Under the pieces are notes generated by a model that was given only the letters and a program-made list of their open reading frames with translations, ran no database searches and was not told the origin of the DNA. From positions 1,178,001-1,242,000 of the forward strand of contig OZ244795.1 in assembly GCA_965219925.1 (NCBI GenBank): a stretch of 64,000 nucleotides of DNA, given 5' to 3'. The DNA comes from Bin87 sp965219925 (GTDB taxonomy: Bacteria > Chloroflexota > Dehalococcoidia > Lucifugimonadales > UBA3495). Position numbers and translations under genes: made by a program. Below, in pieces: positions 28,792 to 37,255 of the stretch (positions within the stretch are counted from its first letter, which is position 1; the number at the start of each line of letters is the position of its first letter).

Positions 28792-28936
28792 CAGGGCCTT
28801 TCGGTTTTCCTCATGCCATTGCGAGCGCAGCGTGGCAATCTCGTCGCCGTAGCAATGATGGTTCCCCGGCACGTGCTCAACCTCAACGAGATTGCCACGT
28901 CGCTGCACTCCTCGCAATGACAACCGAAAGACCCTG
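28792..28936 (-). mobile_element. 145-bp MITE, copy 3, with 10-bp target duplication
   Basis: Ends CAGGGCCTTTCGGTT and AACCGAAAGACCCTG. Exact duplication of GTCCGGAACC at 28782-28791 and 28937-28946. Same orientation as copy 2. It lies about 90 bases upstream of the amt start, outside any gene. Confidence 0.88.
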
Positions 28937-29029
28937 GTCCGGAACCAGGGCTTTCGGATCCCCCAATTTCGTATGCTAAAATTGGCAACCGCAATCCCGA
29001 CTGTTCTGAAGACAGCGTAGGAGGGTACC

Positions 29030-30247
29030 TTGAATTCCGGCGATACCTCATGGATTCTGGTGGCCACCGCCCTCGTCCTGTTCATGACATTGCCGGGCCT
29101 GGCATTGTTTTATGGAGGCTTGGTGCGGTCCAAGTCGGTGTTGTCAGTGGTAATGCATTGCTTCTCCATCGCCGCTTTGGCCAGCCTTTTGTGGATGATT
29201 GTGGGCTATAGTCTGGCCTTTGGCGACGATGTCGGCGGTGTTCTGGGCGGGCTGGACAAGGTGTTCTTCGCGGGTATAGCGACGGATACGCTGTGGGGTT
29301 CGATTCCGGAGATAGTATTCGCCATCTTTCAGATGACCTTTGCGATTATTACGCCAGCCCTTATTGTGGGCGCGTTTGTCGAGCGCACCAAGTTTCCCTC
29401 GATACTAATCATCAGCAGTGCGTGGGCGCTCCTGGTGTACTCACCGATCTGCCATTGGGTGTGGGGAGGAGGGTGGCTCCAGCAACTCGGGATAATGGAC
29501 TTTGCGGGCGGGGTGGTGGTACACGTCAGCGCCGGGACATCCGCTTTGGTCGTTGCCAGCATGGTGGGGAGGCGACGGGGTTTCCCAAACCAGATCCAGC
29601 CCCCGCATAATCCCGGCATGGCCGCTGCCGGAGCGGCCATGCTGTGGGTGGGTTGGTTTGGGTTCAATGGGGGCAGCCAGTTGGCCGCTGATGGCGCCGC
29701 CGGTATGGCCATTGCCGTAACGCACATTGCAGCCGTCAGCGGCGCTATCGCCTGGTCGACCGTCGAATGGATCAAGTTTCGCAAGTCTTCCCTGGTGGGA
29801 GCCGTCACCGGAGTGATCGCGGGCCTGGCCACGGTCACACCCGCCTCAGGTTTCGTTGGCCCAGCCGGGGGCTTGATCCTGGGCGCATTGGCCGGGGTTG
29901 TGTGCTTCTTTGTCGTGGATGTGGTCAAGTACCATTGGAAGATCGATGACTCCCTTGACGTTTTTGCCGTGCACGGAATGGGCGGTATCATAGGCACGTT
30001 GCTGGTACCCTTTCTGGCAGTGGCTGTGCTTGGAGGTGGTGGCCTGTCGGTTGAAAACGGTTCGATTGTCTTCCAATTGGGTGTACAGGCGCTGGGTGTG
30101 GTGGCCGCGATGGCCTGGTCAGGCGGTTTTACTTTCGTGATCGTGAAGGTAACTTCCTGGCTAACCGGAGGGACGAGGGTTGACGAGGAGGATGAATTGG
30201 TCGGGCTTGACCTGGCCATCCACGGCGAACGCGGGTACGACATGTAG
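29030..30247 (+). CDS. amt: Ammonium transporter Amt
   Basis: A 405-residue Amt/Rh-family ammonium channel with about 11 hydrophobic segments. It begins DTSWILVATALVLFMTLPGL, includes SPICHWVWGGGWL and DFAGGVVVHVSAGTSALV (the conserved D and first pore His), and VFAVHGMGGIIGTLL with the second pore His. The start is TTG after AGGAGGG, 5 bases away. The PII-like gene follows after 21 bases, the classic amtB-glnK arrangement, so PII-type control of this channel is likely. Membrane location. Confidence 0.95.
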   Translation: MNSGDTSWILVATALVLFMTLPGLALFYGGLVRSKSVLSVVMHCFSIAALASLLWMIVGYSLAFGDDVGGVLGGLDKVFFAGIATDTLWGSIPEIVFAIFQMTFAIITPALIVGAFVERTKFPSILIISSAWALLVYSPICHWVWGGGWLQQLGIMDFAGGVVVHVSAGTSALVVASMVGRRRGFPNQIQPPHNPGMAAAGAAMLWVGWFGFNGGSQLAADGAAGMAIAVTHIAAVSGAIAWSTVEWIKFRKSSLVGAVTGVIAGLATVTPASGFVGPAGGLILGALAGVVCFFVVDVVKYHWKIDDSLDVFAVHGMGGIIGTLLVPFLAVAVLGGGGLSVENGSIVFQLGVQALGVVAAMAWSGGFTFVIVKVTSWLTGGTRVDEEDELVGLDLAIHGERGYDM

Positions 30248-30268
30248 AGGACGACGGGGTGAATAGCA

Positions 30269-30592
30269 ATGAAACTGATAATGACAAGGATCCAACCACA
30301 CCGGCTTGATTTGGTACACGAAGCCTTATTGGACATTGGGATCTCCGATCTAACGGCCATTGAGGTGAAAGGGTTCGGTGGGGCGGTGGACCATGCGGAG
30401 ATATCCCGCGGGGCAGCGTACCGGGTTACCTTCATGCCCATGGTGAAGATTGAGGTAGTCGTCGAAGACGACCGCGTTGAGCAGGTGGTGTCTGCCATCC
30501 ACCTGGCCGGCGCCGTCAGCCCTGAGCAACGCGGCCCGGTGTGGGTCTTCGATGTGCTGGCGGCGGTCGCCGGGGAGGGCGATCCCCGGTAG
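30269..30592 (+). CDS. PII-family protein, atypical
   Basis: A 107-residue PII-like protein directly after amt. The core is recognisable: TRIQPHRLDLVHEALLDIGI, TAIEVKGFGG and VKIEVVVEDDRVEQVVSAIH. The T-loop (GGAVDHAEISRGAAY) keeps the Tyr equivalent to E. coli Tyr51, but Gln39 and Lys40 are replaced by Ala and Val. The B-loop TGxxGDGK that binds ATP phosphate is replaced by AGAVSPEQRGP, and the C-terminal RxR contacts are absent. It may bind Amt without normal ATP/2-oxoglutarate sensing (inference). Confidence 0.85.
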   Translation: MKLIMTRIQPHRLDLVHEALLDIGISDLTAIEVKGFGGAVDHAEISRGAAYRVTFMPMVKIEVVVEDDRVEQVVSAIHLAGAVSPEQRGPVWVFDVLAAVAGEGDPR

Positions 30593-30820
30593 TTTGACAT
30601 GGCATCAGCGCTACCGAGTTGGGGACGTAAACAGAGTTAGAGTCGCGACATTGCAGTTCCCCGAGCCGACCATGGAGCGGCCCGTTACGCCGCCCACGGC
30701 AACCGTGGGGTCAGAAATGGCGAGAGTAGCAACGCGGGTCCGCTGCGTTATAGCCCGCCTGAGTTATCGCATGGTATTTTCGCTGCCATTAACTTCGACA
30801 AATACATTCTTGAGTCGTCG

Positions 30821-32221
30821 GTGTACGATGAGATGTTCCAACCGGGCGGCACGCCCAGGGAGCATTGCCAGCGGCTTCACGAAACCCTGAGCCAGCTCTC
30901 TGTCGAGGAACTGAGCAGCATCCAGGAACGCGTGACCCGGTCCTTTTCCAATGAGGGTATCTCCTTTACGGTTTACGGAGACGAGGAGGGTGAGGAACGA
31001 ATAATACCGGTAGACTGCCTGCCCCGGGTGCTTTCAGGGGCCGAGTGGGGGTATTTAGAAACCGGGCTGGCCCAGCGCGTTAAAGCGCTGAACCTTTTCC
31101 TGGAGGATGTTTACGGTGAGGCCCGCATCATTGACGACGGGGTGATTCCGGCCGACATGGTGTACGGGTGTCCCCAATACCGCATGGAGATGCGAGGTTT
31201 TTCCGCAACCCACGGCGCCTGGGTTGCTATTTGTGGTACGGACCTGGTGCGGACCAACGATGGTTTTCGGGTGCTGGAGGACAACCTGCGAGTCCCTTCC
31301 GGCGTTTCCTACATGATCGCGAATCGAAAGGCGGTGAAGGCCAGTTTGCGACAATTGTACCGGAGCTTACGGGTGCAGGAGGTGGAGCAGTATGGACGCC
31401 TCCTGCTGGAGACGCTTCTTGAACTCGCGCCCAGTGGACGGTCTGAGCCGTGCATTGCGCTGTTGACCCCCGGGGTCTACAACTCGGCCTTCTACGAGCA
31501 TATGTTCCTGGCCCACGAGATCGGCGCGGAGTTGGTGGAGGGCCGGGACCTGCTGGTGAACGATGGATTCGTATACATGCGGACCACCACGGGCCTGCGC
31601 CGGGTGGACGTGGTGTACCGCCGGGTGGACGACGATTTCCTGGACCCCCTGGTTTTTCGTCCGGATTCCCTCCTCGGAGTGCCGGGCCTGCTGCATGCCT
31701 ACCAGCTGGGAAATGTAACCCTGGTAAACGCGCCGGGTACCGGAGTGGCAGACGATAAGAGCGTATACGCTTATGTGCCCGATATGATCCGTTACTACCT
31801 GGGAGAAGAGGCGATCCTGGACAACGTGGAGACGTACCTCTGCCGTCGCCCCGAAGATCTGGAATACACCCTGGACAATCTGGAGAACCTGGTTGTGAAA
31901 CGAGTGGGTGAGTCCGGCGGATATGGGATGTTGGTTGGCCCTCACGCCACGCCGAAAGAAAGGGAAGAGTATGCCGTACATCTGCGCTCCGACCCGGCCG
32001 GCTTCGTCTCTCAGCCGGTGCTGGCCCTTTCGCGGGCGCCTTGCCTCATCGAGGAAAATTTTGAGCCGCGACACGTTGACTTGCGGCCTTTTGTACTTCA
32101 TGGTCGAACCACCCGTATGGTTCCCGGGGCCTTTTGCCGCGTGGCCTTACGACGGGGCAGCCTGGTGGTAAACTCCAGCCAGGGAGGGGGTGGCAAGGAC
32201 GTCTGGGTACTGAGGGACTGA
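30821..32221 (+). CDS. Circularly permuted ATP-grasp protein (type 2, DUF404/DUF407)
   Basis: A 466-residue ATP-grasp enzyme of the circularly permuted type. It begins YDEMFQPGG, contains RNDGFRVLEDN-like LVRTNDGFRVLEDNLRVPSG, VVYRRVDDDFLDPL, and ends LVVNSSQGGGGKDVWVL. Such enzymes are predicted amide ligases forming peptide-like bonds. The annotated start is GTG; homologues often begin a few residues earlier, so the true start may lie near 30788. The alpha-E gene follows after 5 bases, the conserved partner arrangement. The product made is unknown. Confidence 0.88.
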   Translation: MYDEMFQPGGTPREHCQRLHETLSQLSVEELSSIQERVTRSFSNEGISFTVYGDEEGEERIIPVDCLPRVLSGAEWGYLETGLAQRVKALNLFLEDVYGEARIIDDGVIPADMVYGCPQYRMEMRGFSATHGAWVAICGTDLVRTNDGFRVLEDNLRVPSGVSYMIANRKAVKASLRQLYRSLRVQEVEQYGRLLLETLLELAPSGRSEPCIALLTPGVYNSAFYEHMFLAHEIGAELVEGRDLLVNDGFVYMRTTTGLRRVDVVYRRVDDDFLDPLVFRPDSLLGVPGLLHAYQLGNVTLVNAPGTGVADDKSVYAYVPDMIRYYLGEEAILDNVETYLCRRPEDLEYTLDNLENLVVKRVGESGGYGMLVGPHATPKEREEYAVHLRSDPAGFVSQPVLALSRAPCLIEENFEPRHVDLRPFVLHGRTTRMVPGAFCRVALRRGSLVVNSSQGGGGKDVWVLRD

Positions 32222-32226
32222 GTTGA

Positions 32227-33195
32227 ATGCTTTCTCGCAGTGCATACGGGCTTTATTGGATGGGCCGCTACCTAGAACGGGCGGAGTTCCTGTGCCGTTT
32301 GTTGCGACTACAGACCGAAGCGCTGGTCGACCGTCCCATCAGGGAGATCCATGTCGGCTGGTTCCGCATCTACGGCGGCTTAGACCGGGAACCCCCCGGC
32401 GGCAGCCTGGAAATGTTGGACAACGATGAGTTTACGCTGGCGGATTCCTACACCCTGGCCGACGACCTGACCTTTGAACGCTCCAATCCTGATTCGGTGT
32501 GGAGTTGTTTCGCCATGGGCCGGGAAAACGCCCGTCAGATCCGCCACTGCATCAGCAGCGAACTATGGACCAGCCTTAACCTCGCCTACCTGCGGATTCA
32601 GAAAATAAGCATACAGGACATCTGGTTGCCCTCTCCGGAAAGTTTTTACGCCGAAACAGCCGCGGAGATGAGCATGTTTTCCGGCGTGGCCGCTGCGACC
32701 ATGTACCGGGACGAAGGCTGGCGTTTCTTGCAGCTGGGCCGGTTTATCGAGCGGGCCCAAGTGTCCACGTCGTTGTTCCTGGCGCAATTGGCCGCGGACT
32801 CGCAGACCGGAGAGTATTCCGAGGCGGACTGGGCCAGCCTGCTGCGCGTTTTTCATGCTTTTGAAGCCTACAACCGGAGCTATAGCATTCAGGTGCAACC
32901 GAGCCAAGTGTTGAATCTGCTGACCACGGACCCCCTGCTTCCGGACTCGTTATGCAGATCCCTGGACAGGACAGCATCGGGTCTGGCGTCCATCGGCCCC
33001 GGCCCCGATGCCAGGAACAGCGGCGCCGTTGCGAGACTGGCCGGCCGCATAGCGGCACTGATCCATTACGAATGGCCCGATAGCGAAGACCGCCACGAGT
33101 TGTTGCGGCAGGTGCTGGAGCACTGCCGGGAGCTGCACCATCTCGTGACCGCAACCTACTTTGAATATCCGGTAGAAGGTTTCCCGATGCGCTAG
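32227..33195 (+). CDS. Alpha-E domain-containing protein (DUF403)
   Basis: A 322-residue, mostly helical protein. It opens LSRSAYGLYWMGRYLERAEF, the hallmark of the alpha-E family, with FLQLGRFIERAQVSTSLFLA repeating the theme mid-protein. This family is consistently encoded beside circularly permuted ATP-grasp enzymes and is thought to act with them. It is separated from that gene by only 5 bases. A transglutaminase-like gene that sometimes completes this operon is not seen downstream. Confidence 0.88.
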   Translation: MLSRSAYGLYWMGRYLERAEFLCRLLRLQTEALVDRPIREIHVGWFRIYGGLDREPPGGSLEMLDNDEFTLADSYTLADDLTFERSNPDSVWSCFAMGRENARQIRHCISSELWTSLNLAYLRIQKISIQDIWLPSPESFYAETAAEMSMFSGVAAATMYRDEGWRFLQLGRFIERAQVSTSLFLAQLAADSQTGEYSEADWASLLRVFHAFEAYNRSYSIQVQPSQVLNLLTTDPLLPDSLCRSLDRTASGLASIGPGPDARNSGAVARLAGRIAALIHYEWPDSEDRHELLRQVLEHCRELHHLVTATYFEYPVEGFPMR

Positions 33196-33849
33196 TGTTG
33201 TGGGGAACCGGCGCCACGCCCGGTGTGAAAATGACCCGGGAGCGCCTCAGCCCGCCGCGCCGTGTTGCCTCGCACGGTGCCATTACCCCGCGGCCAAACA
33301 ACCGGCCTACGGGTGTGACGATGAGCTGCCGCCGGGAATCTATCCTATGCCGGAATTGGCGTTGGTTGGAGCCGACCCCAAGCGCTGAATTTGCGGTAAC
33401 ATTGCCTGGTGAGGCTACACGCCGTGGAAAGTAGTTGACGCCGATTAACTGTAACCGCGTTTCCCTGGATACAGCCTCACGCGTACCCACTTTAATCCGT
33501 CATTGCGACCCCGTACTCGATGCGGGGGTGGCAATCTCGTCGCCGTAGCAATGGCGATTTGCCGACGTGTGCTCAACTTCAACGAGATTGCCACGTCGCT
33601 GCACTCCTCGCAATGACAGGTGGGAGGGTTGATCCTTCGACAAGCTCAGGATGAGCGGAGGTCGGAGGACTTTGAAAAGGCCCTGCCCCACGGGGTGTGG
33701 GGTTGGCCAAACCTGGACTGAGACCACAGGTGATACGAACGACGCTTCCCCAGCAATAGCTGAAGGCTCATTTTTGCGGGTTTACATGACTGCTACTGAC
33801 GTTCTTTGGCTGCCTCAACTGGGGGGCAGTGCGTTTGACCCAAAATTCG
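33196..33849. other. Intergenic region with composite repeat
   Basis: 33196-33430 contains a frame ending ELPPGIYPMPELALVGADPK that looks like a gene remnant but cannot be assigned. 33476-33685 is the composite repeat listed separately. 33686-33849 shows nothing. Confidence 0.4.
33476..33685 (+). repeat. Composite palindromic repeat cluster
   Basis: Starts CTCACGCGTACCCACTTT, then GTCATTGCGACCCCGTACTC, the CAATCTCGTCGCCGTAGC core, CGCTGCACTCCTCGCAATGA, then CCTTCGACAAGCTCAGGATG and ends GACTTTGAAAAGGCCCTG. It combines pieces of three repeat families in one array. Confidence 0.65.
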
Positions 33850-35019
33850 TTACCACTGAACGTACATTGGCATCACGACGTGAACGTAGCTGTCTGATTC
33901 GGCCGGCCGAAATACTCCCGGGCTGGATGAGTTGGTGACCTCGATGGCGACTTTTCCCCGCCCCAACACGTTAACGATGTCTTGCAGGTATCGGACGTTG
34001 AACGCGATCTTGGCGTCCTCACCAACCATCTGCTCGATATCCAGTTCATCCAGATTGTCCCCAACTTCTTCAGACCGGGCGGAGACTTTGAGACGGCCGC
34101 CTTCGGTGGATTCTTCCGGCATCATCTCCATGCGCACGATGTTGCTGCCGTCGCGGGCGAACACAGCGGCGGACTGTGTGGCCCGCTTCAAATCTTCCAG
34201 TTCCATCACCGCCCTGGTTTCGTAGCTCTCGGGAATCAATTGTTCGTAGTTGGGAAAACTTCCCTGCAATAGTTGAGAAACCAGTTCAACGTTTTCCAAC
34301 TTGAACATCACTTGGCCCCGCTCCGGCGAAAGCGTTACCTGCACCGGGGCGCTCTGGTCCGATACTAACCGCTGCACTTCCTGCAGCGTGCGAGCCGGCA
34401 CGATCACCTGGAGGTCCTGTTCGACCGGCTGCGCCAGTTGGCCCGTGTACACCGCCAGTCGAAAACCATCCGCAGCGGCCATCACCAGGCTGGACTCATG
34501 CAGTTTGACTTCGACACCGGTCAGGACCGGGCGCGACTCGTCGCTGGCCGCCGAGAAGGCCACCAATCCGATTCCCAAGCGCAGAACCGCAGGGTCGATG
34601 TTGGTTGCTGTGCCCTCTCCGACCTGAGGCACCGGGGGAAAATCTGCGGGATCAGCGCCGTTCATGTGGGCCACCGCGCGGCCGCAGGCCAGATGCAGCA
34701 CGTTCCCCGCTACGGTTGTACCATCTTCGCCTTCGACCTCTGGCCCCGCCAGGTCAAGGTCGATGCGGTCGTTGGGGAGGGAATTCACCAGGTCAGCGAG
34801 CAGGCGGTGCGGGACCGTGATTGCGCCTTCTTCTTCTATCATTGCGCCGATCCAGGTGGTGATGGCGATTTCCAGGTTGGTGGAGGACAGCATCAACATG
34901 CCCTGGTCGGTTTTGAGCAGGACGTTTTGCGTAATCGGAAGCGTTGACCGGCTGGCGACCGCGCGACCCACCGTTGCCAACCCTCGGGCAAGGTTTTCCT
35001 GCAGGCAAGACAATTTCAT
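33850..35019 (-). CDS. dnaN: DNA polymerase III beta subunit (sliding clamp)
   Basis: A 389-residue beta clamp. It starts MKLSCLQENLARGLATVGRA followed by LPITQNVLLKT, the usual clamp opening. Domain 2 has VLTGVEVKLHESSLVMAAAD then GFRLAVYTG, and the protein ends VMPMYVQW, close to the standard M-P-M/I-R/x-x terminus. The clamp is a ring-shaped dimer that tethers polymerases to DNA. I chose the second Met (MKLSC). No dnaA or DnaA-box cluster was noticed nearby, so there is no sign of the origin here. Confidence 0.95.
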   Translation of the reverse strand: MKLSCLQENLARGLATVGRAVASRSTLPITQNVLLKTDQGMLMLSSTNLEIAITTWIGAMIEEEGAITVPHRLLADLVNSLPNDRIDLDLAGPEVEGEDGTTVAGNVLHLACGRAVAHMNGADPADFPPVPQVGEGTATNIDPAVLRLGIGLVAFSAASDESRPVLTGVEVKLHESSLVMAAADGFRLAVYTGQLAQPVEQDLQVIVPARTLQEVQRLVSDQSAPVQVTLSPERGQVMFKLENVELVSQLLQGSFPNYEQLIPESYETRAVMELEDLKRATQSAAVFARDGSNIVRMEMMPEESTEGGRLKVSARSEEVGDNLDELDIEQMVGEDAKIAFNVRYLQDIVNVLGRGKVAIEVTNSSSPGVFRPAESDSYVHVVMPMYVQW

Positions 35020-35151
35020 CATTGAAAAACCTTATCAAGGCAAAGTTTAGTGAATTATATCACGCTGGCGAATTCCAGCCCCACGGCGGAATCACCGTTG
35101 ATGCTGTTTCTCTTCAACGACGACAGCAGCTTCTGCACCGGCGACGAGACG

Positions 35152-35760
35152 TCAGTACAGCCGCTCCCGGTTGGCTTGAGCCTCGTCTTCGTCGATTTCC
35201 TGCGCGTTGGCATCGGCGATCTGGTCCGCCAGCACCTGCCCGTAGGTGGGATACGAAGAACGGTCAATCTGAGCGTCGGCATCCCAAATCCGGCTTCGGA
35301 TCAAGGCACGCCCGCAGTGCAGAAAAGCTTCTTCCACCGTAACTTTCAATCCGGAAAGCGGCTGCCGCCTCGATACTGTCGTCGGCTGCAGCAGTTCGGG
35401 GTCGGTCGTAATCTCCGCTTTGCCCTTCACCCGCAGCGTTTCGTTCATGCCCGGGACAAAGAACAGCAGCCCGACACCGGGGTTTTCCACGATGTTTTGC
35501 AACGAGTCCACCTGGTTGTTGCCCGGACGGTCAGGAAGTAGCAGCGTCCTGGCGTCCAGCACCTTGACGAATCCTGGCGGATCGCCGCGGGGCGATGCGT
35601 CTGCCTGGCCGCTGGCATCGCTGGAACTCAACACGCAAAACGGCGACAGGGCAATGAAGTTCCGACAGTGAATGTCCAGGTGGTCCAACACCTTCTGGGC
35701 CGCTCGCGGCGCCGGCGGCGGATAAACGGTGCGAAGTTCCGCGTCGTTGGAGACAACCAT
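35152..35760 (-). CDS. Pyridoxamine 5'-phosphate oxidase-fold, FMN-binding protein (MSMEG_1061 type)
   Basis: A 202-residue flavin-reductase/PNPOx-like split-barrel protein. Core segments: HCRNFIALSPFCVLSSSDAS, then GDPPGFVKVLDARTLLLPDR and VENPGVGLLFFVPGMNETLR, a pattern typical of the MSMEG_1061 subfamily. Start ATG 35760 (MVVSNDAE) has GGGGAGG eight bases upstream, preferable to a longer frame that adds 27 residues. Probable role in flavin-linked oxidation; substrate unknown. Confidence 0.82.
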   Translation of the reverse strand: MVVSNDAELRTVYPPPAPRAAQKVLDHLDIHCRNFIALSPFCVLSSSDASGQADASPRGDPPGFVKVLDARTLLLPDRPGNNQVDSLQNIVENPGVGLLFFVPGMNETLRVKGKAEITTDPELLQPTTVSRRQPLSGLKVTVEEAFLHCGRALIRSRIWDADAQIDRSSYPTYGQVLADQIADANAQEIDEDEAQANRERLY

Positions 35761-35858
35761 AATGCACGCCTCCCCATGAGTTGGTAATGGGTTGGATGGA
35801 GCCCGTGGCTCATGGTAAACGTTCAGCGCGCAGGGGCGCAAGACGTGCCATACTTAAT

Positions 35859-35980
35859 CAGGGCCTTTTCAAAGTTGTGGAAATTAACCACCCGCTCGTC
35901 CTGAGCCTGTCGAAGGATGGTCGACTATGGTTCGACAAGCTCACCATGAGCGGAGGTCGGAAGACTTTGAAAGGGCCCTG
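35859..35980 (+). mobile_element. 122-bp palindromic element with CAGGGCC termini
   Basis: Inverted ends CAGGGCCTTTTCAAAGT and ACTTTGAAAGGGCCCTG. The interior has TCCTGAGCCTGTCGAAGGAT and GGTTCGACAAGCTCACCATG arms, a repeat type seen in many bacteria. No target duplication is visible. The alaX promoter (TATAAT at 35996) begins just after its end. Confidence 0.65.
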
Positions 35981-35995
35981 CGGAATCACCGTTGC

Positions 35996-36001
35996 TATAA
36001 T
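35996..36001 (+). promoter_or_regulatory. Probable -10 box (TATAAT) of alaX
   Basis: TGCTATAAT, an extended -10 form, lies 58 bases before the alaX start. No good -35 box at 17 bp spacing. Confidence 0.5.
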
Positions 36002-36058
36002 AGACGTTGCGCTAACAATGAGCGGCATCCGCCGATTATCTGATCTTTTTGCGAGGAT

Positions 36059-36781
36059 ATGATGACCAAGCTGTTGTTCCTGGACGACGCATATATGCAG
36101 CAAATCGACGCGGTCGTGACCGGGGTTTTGGAAGACGGTGGGGTGGTTTTGGATCAAACGGTATTTTACGCCGGCGGTGGCGGTCAACCGTGCGATACGG
36201 GAACCCTGACGGATCTTGCGACGGGAAATTCGTTCGCTGTCACCAAAGTTGGCCGGGTGAGTGGGTCGGTGGTTCACACGGTGGCAGCTGAACCGGCCAT
36301 GCCGGTGGGAACAACGGTACGCGCTGCTATCGATTGGGACCGGCGCTACCAACTGATGCGCACGCACACCGCGCTGCATATCCTTTGTGGAGTGGTATGG
36401 CGTGATTTCGGCGCCCTGGTAACCGGTGGGGATATGCGCCCCGGGACCGCCCGCATGGATTTCGAACTCGAAAATATGTCCGCCGAATTCGCTCACGAAG
36501 TAGAAACGATCATAAATCTGGAAGTTGCTCGGGAGAGGGATATCAACGTTGACTACCTCCATAGATCTGCCGCCGATGCTCACCCCGACCTGATCCGCAC
36601 CAAAGTAAACCTGCTACCCGCCGGCATAACAGAAGTGCGAACCATCGACATCTCCGGCCTGGATTTGCAAGCCGACGGTGGCACCCACGTCCGCAACACC
36701 CGTGAGGTAGGTCGGATACGGGTGGTTGGACACGAGAGTAAGGGGCGCATCAACAAAAGGCTGCGCATCGAACTGGAATAG
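36059..36781 (+). CDS. alaX: Alanyl-tRNA editing protein AlaX
   Basis: A 240-residue free-standing editing domain that hydrolyses mischarged Ser/Gly-tRNA(Ala). It has the zinc motif HTALH near residue 102 and the second motif near residue 206, which reads ADGGTHVRNTREVG. In AlaRS editing domains the first ligand of that motif is Cys (CGGTH); here it is Asp. The N-terminal YAGGGGQPCDTG is the Gly-rich substrate loop of AlaX proteins. Length fits the AlaX-M class. It appears to be first in a transcript with the coiled-coil membrane protein and hyuA. Confidence 0.9.
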   Translation: MMTKLLFLDDAYMQQIDAVVTGVLEDGGVVLDQTVFYAGGGGQPCDTGTLTDLATGNSFAVTKVGRVSGSVVHTVAAEPAMPVGTTVRAAIDWDRRYQLMRTHTALHILCGVVWRDFGALVTGGDMRPGTARMDFELENMSAEFAHEVETIINLEVARERDINVDYLHRSAADAHPDLIRTKVNLLPAGITEVRTIDISGLDLQADGGTHVRNTREVGRIRVVGHESKGRINKRLRIELE

Positions 36782-36840
36782 GACTACAGTTGTATGGGCC
36801 AGTCTCCAACGGCAGCGCAGTCCCGCCGGGGACTTGTCAA

Positions 36841-37239
36841 ATGATAGGCGAAAGATACAAACTATACCTGCTGGCATTAGTCATCTACACTGCGGCGGCA
36901 GTTGTGATGACTGCGCTGGACCTGGTGGCGATTCGGTATGATGAATCCGTTCTGCTGGCGCACCTGATTACTACGCTATCCGGCGGTTTTTTGGGAGGAA
37001 TTGCTTTGGTGCTAGGAATATTGAGAGACAATCGAGTAGAGCAAGCGCTCAAACGTGCCGAGGTTGCAGAGGAACAAGTCAAGCAGGAACGGGAACGAGC
37101 CGACCGCGCCGAGGCCGAGTTACAGCGTATGCGCGCAGAGTTTGACCGCAGTGTGGTAGATCGCGTTCGACGACTTGAGGAATTGGTCGGGATGACGCCA
37201 CCGGCGCCCGCTAACGACTCCGACGCAACCGCAGAGTAG
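36841..37239 (+). CDS. Small membrane protein with C-terminal coiled coil
   Basis: A 132-residue protein with two transmembrane helices (about residues 8-30 and 43-62) then a highly charged helix (RVEQALKRAEVAEEQVKQER and on) ending in a Pro/Ala tail. The ATG at 36841 (MIGERYKLYLL) is preferred to the longer frame. It is cotranscribed with alaX and hyuA by position. No family recognised. Confidence 0.65.
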   Translation: MIGERYKLYLLALVIYTAAAVVMTALDLVAIRYDESVLLAHLITTLSGGFLGGIALVLGILRDNRVEQALKRAEVAEEQVKQERERADRAEAELQRMRAEFDRSVVDRVRRLEELVGMTPPAPANDSDATAE

Positions 37240-37255
37240 TTCGGCCGCATTGCTT

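Noticed and set aside
33850..35200. Replication origin near dnaN
   Set aside because: No dnaA gene, no DnaA-box cluster and no strongly AT-rich unwinding region were noticed.
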